Below, piece after piece: positions 19,211 through 28,009 of a DNA stretch of 64,000 nt (within the stretch, counting starts at the first letter, position 1; every line of letters starts with the position of its first letter). The stretch comes from Planctomycetota bacterium (lineage in GTDB: Bacteria; Planctomycetota; SZUA-567; H5-PLA8): the NCBI GenBank assembly GCA_027493525.1, contig JAOSKN010000003.1, positions 1,798,001 to 1,862,000 of the forward strand. Direction: 5' to 3'. The translations under genes and the position numbers were made by a program. A model generated the notes under the pieces. The model made no database searches. It saw only the letters and a list, made by a program, of their open reading frames with translations, and was not told the DNA's origin.

Positions 19211-20026
19211 ATGCGCCCTAAAGTCCAAGCCGCCCTGGAAGAGATTCGGCCCTATATCCAGGCCGACGGAGGCGACGTGGAACTCGTCAAGGTGGACGGG
19301 TCGGTCGTCACCGTGCGCCTGATGGGGCACTGCATCGGTTGCCCGTCGAGCACGGTCACGCTGAAGGCCGGCATCGAGAAGCACCTGAAGGCGCGCGTGC
19401 CGGAAGTCACCGAGGTCGTGCAGGCCGCGCCCGTCGAAACCCCCGCCGCGCCCGCCGCTCATCCTGCGCAGAGCCCCTTCGCCCAGGCCGCCGCCGAGTC
19501 CCCCGCGGCCCAGCCGCTCCCGCCGGCCGCCTCGCCGACCGTGACCGCCCGCCTGCGCGACGACCACCGCCGCGCCGAGGAGGTGCTCGCCGAACTGGAC
19601 CGCCTTGCCGCCGAATTGGCTGGAACGAAGGTGGCCGAGGCGCAGATGCCGGCCCTGAAGCGCATCCAGCGTTTCCTGCAGATCGACCTGCCCGCTCACA
19701 TGCGCCAGGAAGACGAGGTGCTCTTCCCCGCCCTCGTCCCCTTCATCTCCTGGGGCAGCCCGATGTCGATGATGGCCAAGGAGCACCGCCTGCTCCACGA
19801 GGAGATTGACCTCTTCGGCCAGGCCGTGGCCGTCGTGAAGCCCGGCGACGATGGCGACGAGATCGCGCGCCTCGGCAAGCGCATCGCCCAGCGCCTCCGC
19901 GACGACTTCTACCAGGAAGAGAACGTGCTCTTCGTCGAAGCCGACGAATCCCTCACCGGCGCGCGGGCCGAGGCTCTCGTCGAGGCCATGACCCGCATTG
20001 CGAAGGCCGGCGCGCGCGCGGACTGA
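19211..20026 (+). CDS. NifU C-terminal domain fused to hemerythrin-like domain
   Basis: Residues 1-75 are a NifU/NfuA Fe-S scaffold domain (EEIRPYIQADGGDVELVKV) with CIGC supplying C41 and C44. An Ala/Pro linker follows, then a four-helix hemerythrin HHE domain (about 115-265): LRDDHRRAEEVL, HMRQEDEVLFPAL and MAKEHRLLHEEI. The last helix reads DDFYQEENVLF where many relatives have His before KEEN, so one diiron ligand may be missing or shifted. Inference: an iron-sulfur carrier coupled to an iron/oxygen-sensing or Fe-S repair module, like RIC-type proteins. ATG 19211 follows GGAGGAG and a good promoter; a terminator follows the stop. Confidence 0.85.
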   Translation: MRPKVQAALEEIRPYIQADGGDVELVKVDGSVVTVRLMGHCIGCPSSTVTLKAGIEKHLKARVPEVTEVVQAAPVETPAAPAAHPAQSPFAQAAAESPAAQPLPPAASPTVTARLRDDHRRAEEVLAELDRLAAELAGTKVAEAQMPALKRIQRFLQIDLPAHMRQEDEVLFPALVPFISWGSPMSMMAKEHRLLHEEIDLFGQAVAVVKPGDDGDEIARLGKRIAQRLRDDFYQEENVLFVEADESLTGARAEALVEAMTRIAKAGARAD

Positions 20027-20055
20027 AGCCCGCCACAGACCCCATCGCGAACAAA

Positions 20056-20094
20056 AAACGGGGCAGGCGGTCGCATCGACCCCCTGCCCCGTTT
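20056..20094. terminator. Bidirectional terminator between convergent genes
   Basis: A perfect 12-bp stem (AAACGGGGCAGG with CCTGCCCCGTTT) with a 15-nt loop gives an A/T tract on both sides. It lies between the converging NifU-hemerythrin and sigma-serpin genes and can serve both. Confidence 0.85.
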
Positions 20095-20108
20095 CTCTTT
20101 ACTTGTCC

Positions 20109-22148
20109 TCAGCGCGGGTCGGCGATGCGGCCCATGAACAGGATCGCCTTGCTCTTCTCGTCCCGGATCAGGAACAGGAACGGCTGGTCGAGCGTGAACG
20201 ATGGCGGCTCCCCTTTGTCCATGCCCACCGCCGTTGCCGCGGCGGCCTCGGTTCCCTTTTCGTCCAAGTCCACGTACGCCTCGTGCACGACCCGGTTTAC
20301 GAACATTTCGTTACCCGTGATCCCGGAGAAGTCCGCGCCCGGCGTGAACGCATCGGACATGCCCATACCACGGAGAGCGTCCGTCATGTCGAAGCGCGAG
20401 CGGATCCTGAACTTGGGGATGGCGAGCATGATGTCGTTCGGTTTCACGCCCTCCAGCCAGCCGTTCAGCGTCTCGAGCTTCAGGCCCTGCTCCACCTCGG
20501 CCAGAGCGTGCCGCTTGGCCGGCAGCACGAAGTAGGCCGCCGTCCCGTTGCCCCGGTACGCCAGGCGCAGCACCTGGACCGTCTCGTTCTTCAGCCATTC
20601 GTATTTGAATTCCCCGTGGTGCATGGTGGGGACGGCAAGCTTCCGCCCTGGAGCGGGCTCGAACGCCGCGGGCCGGGTAAGCGCCGGGTCGAACGGCTCC
20701 ACCCAGCTTCCCTTGAAATAGATCGCGTTGGTCAGCACCAGGCGGGTGGCCTCCGAAACCGCTCCGTCCGCCAGCAGTTCGGGAATCTTTTGCTCGGTGC
20801 GCTCGGCCACCCAGGCGTTGATCGTCCGCCGCGCCTCTTCAGGCTTGGCCGCGAAGTCCACGGCCTCCAGCCCTGCGCCGAAATACTCCTTGGTGAGCCG
20901 CAGGTACGCGGGCACGAAGGGCTCGCCCTGCTGGCCCCAGAGCCGGTTGGCGATGCGCAGCGTATGGGGCGCCTGCCCGCCCTCGGCGGTGTTTTGCGCC
21001 TTCAGGAGCGCCGCGCAGGCCTCCGCGAAGCGCGCCCCCTCGAAGGGCGCGTGGAGCGTCTGCTTGATCTGCGCCGCCGTCCGGGCCCGCGCGCCCGGAT
21101 AGAGCATCCCCAGCGCCGTGTTCACGCTGTACGGCGAGAAGAACAGGTTCCCGTCGCGAGCCCGCAGCTTCCCGAACAGGTCCAGTGCGAAGGCGTTCCC
21201 GGCGCGCGCCAGGGCCAGCTTGTCGGCGTCGGAGAGGTCCGGCAGGGGCGGAAGCGCCTTCTCCTCTCCGGCCGTCTCCCTTGGCGGCGGACTCGGTCGT
21301 GGAGCCGCTGACGGCGTGGCGCCGTCGGAGCGCGTCGCGGCCAGCGCCAGCAGCGCCGCGACGCAGAACATCGAAACCAGACTCAGCTTCTGAAACATGG
21401 TCCAGCCTCCCGTGGTTAAAGGCGGGGGCTCGACAGGCTTGCGCGCGCTGTCCAGCAGGTCCCGCCACTGTTGTTGTTGGGAGGCACTCGGTTCCCAGGA
21501 CGCCTCGGCGGCCTCGGCCGCGCCGCCGAGCAGCTTCTCGAGCTGGCCCAGGCTGAAGATCAGCGCCAGCAGGGCCAGCCTGCGCCGGAGGTTCTCCAGC
21601 CCGCGGTGCGCGCGCACGCGCGCGGCGCCGGGCGTACAGCCCAACTGCGCGCCGATCCGCTCGTACTCCAGCCCGCCGAAGTAATGCAGCACCAGCGGCA
21701 TGCGCTGGTCCTCCGGCAGCCGCGCCAGCTCGTCCAGCGCCGCCTCGCGCGCTTCGCGCTCCTCGGCATGCTCCGAGGGGCCGTCCGCGGGAGGCTCCGG
21801 CCGCGCGCCGGCTCCGCGTGCGTCCCGCGCCTTCGCGCGCTTGCGCGAACGGCTCATCTGCAGCGCCGTGGAACAGGCGATCCGCAGCACCCAGCCGCGC
21901 GCGACTTCGTCGGGCTCTTTCCCTGATGGCTGGAAACGTCCGGCGTAGTCCCGCAGCACGAGCAGCGTCTCCTGGCTCGCGTCCTCGGCCAGCCCCTCGT
22001 CCCGCAGGATGCGGCGTGCGACGCGATGGATCTCTGCGCCGTGCCGGGCGAGCAGCGCCGCCCAGGCCTCCGCGTCGCGCCCCTGCGCGAGCCGCCGGAG
22101 GGCCTCGGACGTGCCGAGCGCCGAAGGGGTTTCAACCGAATGCCTCAT
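20109..22148 (-). CDS. ECF sigma factor and serpin in one reading frame
   Basis: One uninterrupted frame of 679 codons encodes two proteins' worth of domains. Residues ~12-105 are sigma-70 region 2 (DEGLAEDASQETLLVL, WVLRIACSTAL) and ~130-190 region 4 (LPEDQRMPLVLHYFGGLEYERIG). After a hydrophobic stretch and linker comes a signal/anchor helix (MFQKLSLVSMFCVAALLALA, from 251), then a complete serpin (~300-679). The serpin has NLFFSPYSV, LTNAIYFKGSW and an inhibitory-type hinge EKGTEAAAATAV (G632 about P15). If truly fused, the sigma domain would be cytoplasmic and the serpin exported. Against this, GGGAGG and an ATG at 21398 stand at the junction, and removing one C from the C5 run at 21424-21428 would create a TAA just before them. 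Two coupled genes are therefore an equal possibility. Confidence 0.8.
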   Translation of the reverse strand: MRHSVETPSALGTSEALRRLAQGRDAEAWAALLARHGAEIHRVARRILRDEGLAEDASQETLLVLRDYAGRFQPSGKEPDEVARGWVLRIACSTALQMSRSRKRAKARDARGAGARPEPPADGPSEHAEEREAREAALDELARLPEDQRMPLVLHYFGGLEYERIGAQLGCTPGAARVRAHRGLENLRRRLALLALIFSLGQLEKLLGGAAEAAEASWEPSASQQQQWRDLLDSARKPVEPPPLTTGGWTMFQKLSLVSMFCVAALLALAATRSDGATPSAAPRPSPPPRETAGEEKALPPLPDLSDADKLALARAGNAFALDLFGKLRARDGNLFFSPYSVNTALGMLYPGARARTAAQIKQTLHAPFEGARFAEACAALLKAQNTAEGGQAPHTLRIANRLWGQQGEPFVPAYLRLTKEYFGAGLEAVDFAAKPEEARRTINAWVAERTEQKIPELLADGAVSEATRLVLTNAIYFKGSWVEPFDPALTRPAAFEPAPGRKLAVPTMHHGEFKYEWLKNETVQVLRLAYRGNGTAAYFVLPAKRHALAEVEQGLKLETLNGWLEGVKPNDIMLAIPKFRIRSRFDMTDALRGMGMSDAFTPGADFSGITGNEMFVNRVVHEAYVDLDEKGTEAAAATAVGMDKGEPPSFTLDQPFLFLIRDEKSKAILFMGRIADPR
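21396..21411 (-). promoter_or_regulatory. Internal ribosome binding site and ATG for the serpin
   Basis: GGGAGG (complement of 21406-21411), seven spacer bases and ATG (21398) lie in frame inside the sigma-serpin reading frame. A serpin precursor of 429 residues with its own signal sequence could be translated from here. Confidence 0.65.
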
Positions 22149-22233
22149 CGTCGTTACCTGCCGGGAAAGGGCCGCCGGGGTGGCGCGTGTTACGGACGTT
22201 TCGAGAAAAACCGCCTACACATCGTGCATGGGT

Positions 22234-22755
22234 CTACTTCACCACTTCCAATTCGACGCTCAGATTCCGCGCGCGCCAGATAAAGCAGAAATGCTTCTCC
22301 CACAGGTTGGGCGAGAGCTTGTAGAGGATCTTCCCAAACAGGTCCCACAGCCCGCCGCCAAACGTGAGTTCGACCTTCCGCGTCTTCATGCACCGGTTGG
22401 TGTAATGGTGGGGCTTCGAGGTATCGAAAAACTCGAAGCTCCGCCGCGCAAAGTGGCGCGTGTGCGTGGGATCCTCCCACGAATTGAGGCTCGAGAAGTG
22501 CGGCGTGAGCAGTTCGATCCGCGCGCCGGGCTTGGCCACCCGGTGGATCTCGTTCATCACCCCGACCAGATCGTTCAGGTGCTCCAACACGTGGCTGGCG
22601 ACGATCCGCTCGAAGCGGTTCTCTTCCAGGGGCCACGGAAGACTGTTTAGGTCGTGCACGATGTCGACCGACGGGCCGGGAAGGATGTCGATGCCGACGG
22701 CGCCCGGCGTTTTCGACTCGCCGCAGCCGATATCCAGAATGACCTGCTCGGGCAT
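22234..22755 (-). CDS. Class I SAM-dependent methyltransferase
   Basis: The 173-residue protein has motif I ILDIGCGESKTPGAVGIDI, the acidic end of strand 2, and the type-11 core FERIVASHVLEHLNDLVGVM with the VLEHL motif, followed by PGARIELLTPH. It lacks most of the usual substrate cap, and residues after 110 are family-specific (HHYTNRCMKTRKVEL). The substrate is unknown; small-molecule, lipid or sugar methylation is typical. I use ATG 22755; the TTG at 22779 is less likely. It lies upstream of the sigma/serpin gene on the same strand with 85 bp between them. Confidence 0.8.
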   Translation of the reverse strand: MPEQVILDIGCGESKTPGAVGIDILPGPSVDIVHDLNSLPWPLEENRFERIVASHVLEHLNDLVGVMNEIHRVAKPGARIELLTPHFSSLNSWEDPTHTRHFARRSFEFFDTSKPHHYTNRCMKTRKVELTFGGGLWDLFGKILYKLSPNLWEKHFCFIWRARNLSVELEVVK

Positions 22756-22807
22756 GCCGAGAGTCTGATTCGAATGCAAAAGGTTGTCAAGGCGGACGGG
22801 GCGTTCC

Positions 22808-22836
22808 TTGACGCCCTATCTTCAATCTCCTAGACT
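22808..22836 (+). promoter_or_regulatory. Candidate promoter for the isomerase-like gene at 22938
   Basis: TTGACG (22808-22813) and TAGACT (22831-22836) with a 17-base spacer lie in the gap between divergent genes and face the plus-strand gene. Confidence 0.45.
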
Positions 22837-22937
22837 GTTTCGGTCCCTTGTGCGCATACTGGCTAAAGGGAAGCCCTGGGGCGGTGACGCTCCGGCGGCA
22901 TGGGTGCAGTGTTACCTCTTGGGAGTGACGCCCGGGC

Positions 22938-23786
22938 ATGGCCACGATCGCCGCCAATACGTACAACTTCAAGCTCGCCTTCTCCACCACCCTCTGTCCG
23001 GAATGGACCTCCGCCGCCATCATCGACGGCATGCAGGCCTACGGATTCGAAGGCGTGGAGTTCTGCCTGGGCAAGGGGCACTTGCACGGCGTGGAACTGG
23101 ACAGCCCCGCCGACATGCTCGCCGACATCCGCAAGCAGTTCGACGAGGCCAGCACCGCCATCTCCTGCCTGGCCACCGCGTTCAACCTCTCCAACGCCGA
23201 CGAGGCCGAGCGGACCAAGACCGTCGAGTCCGTCAAGCAGGCCCTGCGCGTCGCCGACCAACTCGGCTCGCCTTTCGTCCGCGTCTTCGGCGGCGAGGTC
23301 CCCGCGGGCTTCGAGGTCACCGGCGTCATCGATTACGTCGCCGAGGCCCTCGCCGAGGTCGCCGAGTTCGCCGAGGAAGAGAAAATCCGCAGCATGGCGC
23401 TCATCGAGTCCCAGGGCGTCTTCAGCCACTCCAAGTTCATCAGCGAGGTCATCGATCAGGTCTACAGCCCCAAGATCGGCGTCCTCTGGAACACGCTCAA
23501 CCCGATCCGCATGCTCGAGAAGGTCGAGCAGACCTACGACAAGCTCGGGCCCCACGTCCGCTACGTCCACCTCACCGACGCGAACTTCAACGAAGACCGC
23601 ACCCAGATCACCCGCTGCGACCCGGGTGGCGGCATCGTCCCCATGTCTCGCGTCGTCGACCTGCTCAAGTCCGGCATCTACCGCGGTTACCTGTCCATCG
23701 AGTCGATGCACCCCGAACCCGATCCCGACGAATTGCTCCCCCAGTACTCGGGCTACCTGAAGGAACTGTTGGGCATCGAGGCCTGA
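22938..23786 (+). CDS. Sugar phosphate isomerase/epimerase-like TIM-barrel protein
   Basis: The 282-residue protein has the AP-endonuclease-2-type barrel: LAFSTTLCPEWTSAAII, GFEGVEFCLGKGHLHGVEL, FVRVFGGEVPAGFE, ALIESQGVF, IGVLWNTLNP, VRYVHLTDANF and GYLSIESMHPEP. Glu, His and Asp residues at strand ends are consistent with a metal site. Substrate unknown; relatives act on inositols, ketohexoses or hydroxypyruvate. It is distinct from the similar fold at 15689-16504. Codon choice is strongly C/G-ending as in the rest of the genome. Confidence 0.82.
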   Translation: MATIAANTYNFKLAFSTTLCPEWTSAAIIDGMQAYGFEGVEFCLGKGHLHGVELDSPADMLADIRKQFDEASTAISCLATAFNLSNADEAERTKTVESVKQALRVADQLGSPFVRVFGGEVPAGFEVTGVIDYVAEALAEVAEFAEEEKIRSMALIESQGVFSHSKFISEVIDQVYSPKIGVLWNTLNPIRMLEKVEQTYDKLGPHVRYVHLTDANFNEDRTQITRCDPGGGIVPMSRVVDLLKSGIYRGYLSIESMHPEPDPDELLPQYSGYLKELLGIEA

Positions 23787-23903
23787 ACGCGCGGGACGGC
23801 GTGCCGGCCGGCGTAAACGGTTGCCAAGTCACTAGTCCTACCATATCTTATTTGTCCGGATTCAGGCTATCGAAGCGAGGGCATCGCAGCGGATCGCCGC
23901 ATC

Positions 23904-25332
23904 ATGAGCGCCTCCGAATCCAAGCGCACGCAGGCCCCTCCGTTGCGCGTCGCCATCGTGGGCGCCGGGCCCAGCGGCTTCTACGCCGCCGAGGCGCTGA
24001 TGCAGAAGCGCGGCGCCAAGGTCCGCGTGGACCTCTTCGACCGCCTCCCCACGCCCTTCGGGCTCGTCCGCGGCGGCGTCGCCCCAGACCACCAGAACAT
24101 CAAGAAGGTCATCCAGGTCTACGAAAAAAATTGCCGCTACGCCGGGCTTCCGTTTCTTCGGCAACGTCAAGCTGGGCTCCGGCATCGGCTCCGAGGACCT
24201 GCGCCGCCACTACGACGCGCTCGTGTACGCCGTCGGCGCCGAGACCGACCGGCGGCTCGAAATCCCCGGCGAGGACCTCCCCGGCAGCTACTCCGCCGCC
24301 GAGTTCGTCTTCTGGTACAACGGGCACCCCGATTACCGCCATCTCAAGTTCGACCTGAACGTCGAAGACGTCGCCGTGGTCGGCATCGGGAACGTGGCCA
24401 TGGACGTCGCGCGCATCCTGACTCAGGATCCCGAGGAACTCGCCGCCAGCGACATGCCCGACTACGCCATCGAGGCCCTCCGCGCGGCCACGCGCATCCG
24501 GCGCATCCACGTCCTGGGCCGGCGCGGACCGGCGCAGGCCGCTTTCAGCCCCAAGGAAATCAAGGAACTCGGCGCGCTCAAGTACGCCGACCTCGTCTTT
24601 GAGCCCCACGAGGCCGCGCTCGACGAACTCAGCCGCGCCTGGCTCGAAAAGGAAAAAGATCCCAACGCGCTGAAGAACGCCGAGTACGTCGAGAAACACA
24701 GCCGCGTGAAGCCCGCCGGCAAGCCCCGCGAAATCCGCGTGCGCTTCCTGGTCTCGCCCACCGAGTTCAAGGCCGGTCCCGACGGCCGCCTGACCCAGGT
24801 GCTCCTCGAACGGAACGAATTGCAGGCAGGCAAGGACGGCTCTCCCCGCCCGCGCGGTTCGGGGCGGTTCGAGAAACTTCCCGCCGGCCTGGCCTTCCGC
24901 GCCGTGGGCTACCGCGGCATCCCCATCCCCGGCGTCCCCTTTGACGAACGCTCCGGGCGCATCCCCAACCGCGAAGGCCGCGTCCTGGACGAGGCCGGAA
25001 ACCCGCGGCCGGGCGAGTACGTCGTGGGCTGGGCCAAGCGCGGACCCAGCGGACTGATCGGAACCAACAAGCTCGATTCGGCCGCGACCGTGAACGCGAT
25101 CCTCGAGGACTTCGCCGGCGCCGCCCCGCGCCCCCGCCCGCCCGTTCAGGCCGATCCCGCGGCCGTGGAGGCCCTGCTCCGCGAGCGCGGCGTGCGCTTC
25201 GTGACCTTCGACGACTGGCACGCGCTGGACGCGGAAGAACTCCGGCGCGGCGCCGCCAAGGGCAAGCTCCGCGAGAAGTTCACCGACATCGGGGCGATGC
25301 TGATGTTTCTGGAAGAAAAACGAGGGCGCTGA
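23904..25332 (+). CDS. Adrenodoxin-reductase-type ferredoxin-NADP reductase, frame broken at 24124-24130
   Basis: The N-terminal part reads RVAIVGAGPSGFYAAEAL (FAD-binding Rossmann), LFDRLPTPFGLVRGGVAPDHQNIK and VIQVYEK. After an A7 run at 24124-24130 the frame must shift by one (one A too many) to continue as IAATPGFRFFGNVKLG, LVYAVGAETDR, the NADP-binding VAVVGIGNVAMDVARIL, HVLGRRGPAQAAF, and WAKRGPSGLIGTNK near the end. The corrected protein has about 475 residues, the size of FprA/adrenodoxin reductases, which move electrons between NADPH and ferredoxin. A DUF-like tail (VTFDDWHALDAEE) closes it, as in the family. The break is probably a homopolymer error. Confidence 0.88.
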
Positions 25333-25428
25333 ATTCGGTCGGTATTTTGCGAACTGACCGGCAAGCGATATATTGCACTTCTGCGGATTCCGCCCCGCCA
25401 ATTCCACCTTCCGCATTCCGCATTCGAG

Positions 25429-26562
25429 TTACTGCCCGCGCGCCTGCGGCAGCTCGAGCGTCTTCGTGCCCTTCACGATAATCACGAACTGGCCGCTCTC
25501 GCGGATCTGGTAGGTGGTCTTCTTTTCCTTCTTGTTGTTCACGAAAATGTCGAGGTTGTTCCGCGCGACGGAGACCACGATCGCGTCCTTGGGGAACCCG
25601 TCCGGGAGCGGGCTGGTGTGCGCCTTCCAGGGCTCCCAGTTCGAGCCGCTGCCGCCAAAGGAATCCGAGGGCGAGTAGATATCCACTTTGTTGCCTTCCA
25701 CCACGGCGCCGAACCCCGAGGACGGGCCTCCGCCCATGCCGAATCCCGACATGCGCGTATTGCGGGCGTCCGGCTCCTCCTCGTCCTTCTCGTTGCGCAC
25801 GAACGCGGTGACCTTCCCCTTCCCGCCGCGATGCACGAGCACCGAAAGCGCGCCGTGGACAAAGTCGGCTTCCAGTCGCCCGTCGGTCGCCTCGTAGACG
25901 TTCACGCCGACCTTTTTCCAGCTCCCGGCGATCGTCTTCCAGCCGGCGCCCTTCAGCGCGCGCTCGATCTCCGGCGTCAGCGCCGCCGCGGGCGCGGGCT
26001 GCTCGCGCGGTCCCGTGTTGTTGGAGGCCGCGGCGGGCGCGGAAGGCTGCTTGAACCTCGGCATCTTCTCGGGCGCGACGTAATGGGCCAGGTTCAGGCT
26101 CTTGGCGTGCTGAAACGTGGCGCCTTCGGTGAGGCTGTCGGGCGAGCGCTGCACGATCTTCTCCAGCTCGAAGGTGTATTTTTCCATCTCGCGCTGCAGG
26201 CCCGACGCGAAGGGGTTGAGCCGGCGCATGGAGATCTCGGCCTCGCGCGCCTTGTACTGCAGGGTCCGCTGGCTTGCCGCCGCGCGCGTCAGCTCCTGGT
26301 GCGCCTTCACGTAGAACATGCCCGCCGCGACGCCCTGCCCGTCCTCCTCGAGCAGCTTGGCCATCAGGTACAGCGCCTGCGGGCAGTTCTTGTCGTTGGC
26401 GAGCGAGCGGTAGCACATCTGCCTGGCCTTGTCGCGCTGCCCGTCCGAGTAGAGCTTCTCGGCGGAGGCGGCCAGCGCCATGGCCATCGCCGGGTCGTCC
26501 GCGCGCGCCGGCGGCGCGGCCAGCGCCAGGAGCAGGAGCGTACAGATCAAGGACTTGGTCAT
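25429..26562 (-). CDS. Secreted protein with TPR-like N-terminus, unknown function
   Basis: A signal peptide (MTKSLICTLLLLALAAPPARA) is followed by helical TPR-like repeats (KARQMCYRSLANDKNCPQAL) to about residue 130. A Pro/Ala linker comes next, then a soluble beta-rich domain (WKKVGVNVYEATDGRLEADF, VVSVARNNLDIFVNNKK, GQFVIIVKGTKTLEL). No enzyme motif is seen. It lies 37 bp downstream of another secreted TPR protein on the same strand, so the two are probably co-transcribed and may act together in the periplasm. Confidence 0.65.
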   Translation of the reverse strand: MTKSLICTLLLLALAAPPARADDPAMAMALAASAEKLYSDGQRDKARQMCYRSLANDKNCPQALYLMAKLLEEDGQGVAAGMFYVKAHQELTRAAASQRTLQYKAREAEISMRRLNPFASGLQREMEKYTFELEKIVQRSPDSLTEGATFQHAKSLNLAHYVAPEKMPRFKQPSAPAAASNNTGPREQPAPAAALTPEIERALKGAGWKTIAGSWKKVGVNVYEATDGRLEADFVHGALSVLVHRGGKGKVTAFVRNEKDEEEPDARNTRMSGFGMGGGPSSGFGAVVEGNKVDIYSPSDSFGGSGSNWEPWKAHTSPLPDGFPKDAIVVSVARNNLDIFVNNKKEKKTTYQIRESGQFVIIVKGTKTLELPQARGQ

Positions 26563-26599
26563 CGCAGCTTTTCCTCGTATCGCGATTCGGCGGATCGGC

Positions 26600-27748
26600 T
26601 TACAGCTTGGTCAGGATCGTCATCTTCATGCAGCCGTAGCGCAGCATGGAGGCTTCCTGGCCCAGGTTCTCGATTTCGGGCGTGAGGAGCTTCTGCTCTT
26701 CGAGCTTCAAGTACAGCGCCTCGCAGCGCGTGAAGGCTTCCAGCGCCGCGGCGAGATGCTTCTGGTTGTCCGTGGCGCCGGGCGCCGCCTGCGCGTACTC
26801 CGCCTTCCCCGCCGCGTAGGCCTCCTTGAACTTCGCGCTCAACTGCGCCTTGTCCACGCTCTTCGCCTCGTCCTCGGCGCTCCGCTCCAGCTTCGCCACC
26901 GAGACCTCTTCGGCGCGCGGTTGGACCGCCGGCTTGGCCGAGATCTCGCCCAGTTGCGCCTGCGCGCTCTGGACCGCCTCGCGGATCTTCTCGCGCCGCT
27001 GCTCCTCGGCCACGACCTGCCGGCTCAGCGCGGCCACGTCTTCCTTCTTGGGGGCCTTGAGATCGGCGGCCAGGAGCTGGATCGCCTCGCGCCCGCCGTT
27101 CGTCTTCGGGTAGCGCTTGCTCAGGTCGCCGGCCATCTGCCGCGCCTCGCTCTTCTTCCCCGCGCCCATCAGGTACCAGATCTCCGAAAGCATCGCCTCG
27201 GCCAGTTGCGATTCGACCAGGTCGCCGCGCTGCAAAAGCGTCTTCTGCGCCTCGCGCTGCCCATCCTCCGCCGCCTTGTGCCCGGGCTCCAGGTTGAGCA
27301 CGATCGCGTAGGCCTCCAGCGCGGTCTCCAGGTGCCCGGCTTCCTGCGCGGCCTGCGCCAGCGGCAGGAGCTTCTGGATCAGCGCCTCGTCGGCCTCGCC
27401 GAGCCGGATCAGGCCGGGCGAGATCTTCTCCGCCGCGTCGTGGGCCTGGCGCATCAGCCGCGGATTCCCTTCCCGCGCCAAGGTCTCGGCCTTGCGGTAG
27501 CTCGCGAACGCGTCGCCGGGCAGCCCCATGCCTTCCTGGCAGCGCGCCTTGGCGAACCAGGCCTCCGCGCAGGCCGCGTCGGACGCCAGCGCGCGGTCGC
27601 ACACTTCCACGGCCTTCGAGTGCTGCCCCTGCTGCAGCAGCGCCTCCGCCCCTTGCAGCAGCGCCAGCGCCGTCTCCCGGTCGGCCGCCGAAGCGTTCCA
27701 CCCGGCGCACAGCGCGAGCAGCAGGAGCACAAGTACGCTTCGCCTCAT
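26600..27748 (-). CDS. Secreted TPR protein with C-terminal coiled coil
   Basis: The start at ATG 27748 gives a clean signal peptide (MRRSVLVLLLLALCAGWNASA) and has GGGGAGG upstream; an ATG 39 bases further up is in frame but would bury the signal. The mature chain has several TPR units (GQHSKAVEVCDRALASD, GHLETALEAYAIVLNLEP) and a long charged helical region rich in Glu, Lys and Gln. It likely forms a periplasmic scaffold. It is the first gene of a two-gene unit with 25429-26562. Confidence 0.65.
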   Translation of the reverse strand: MRRSVLVLLLLALCAGWNASAADRETALALLQGAEALLQQGQHSKAVEVCDRALASDAACAEAWFAKARCQEGMGLPGDAFASYRKAETLAREGNPRLMRQAHDAAEKISPGLIRLGEADEALIQKLLPLAQAAQEAGHLETALEAYAIVLNLEPGHKAAEDGQREAQKTLLQRGDLVESQLAEAMLSEIWYLMGAGKKSEARQMAGDLSKRYPKTNGGREAIQLLAADLKAPKKEDVAALSRQVVAEEQRREKIREAVQSAQAQLGEISAKPAVQPRAEEVSVAKLERSAEDEAKSVDKAQLSAKFKEAYAAGKAEYAQAAPGATDNQKHLAAALEAFTRCEALYLKLEEQKLLTPEIENLGQEASMLRYGCMKMTILTKL

Positions 27749-27943
27749 GCGGGTATGAACCTCCCCGTTCCGAACCGTCATGCGCATGTGACGCCTAGGT
27801 GCCTACTGACGTATCCGAAAATCGTCACGAATCCTTCGAGGTTAAGTGCGTTAACCCGTCCCTTCATACGACGTGCGTGAACTTCGCCGGGGAAGGTGAA
27901 GCAAACCGAAACGGGCATGTACGAAATGGAACCGCGCGGGCGT

Positions 27944-27974
27944 AAAAAAACCGCGCCGGGGCTCGGCGCGGTTT
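27944..27974 (-). terminator. Rho-independent terminator for the 28010-29101 gene
   Basis: On the minus strand a perfect 10-bp stem (AAACCGCGCC with GGCGCGGTTT) and 7-nt loop lead into a T7 run, 36 bp after the stop codon. Confidence 0.9.
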
Positions 27975-28009
27975 CCAGGTCTGCGGCCTGCAAATAATGG
28001 ATAACCGCG

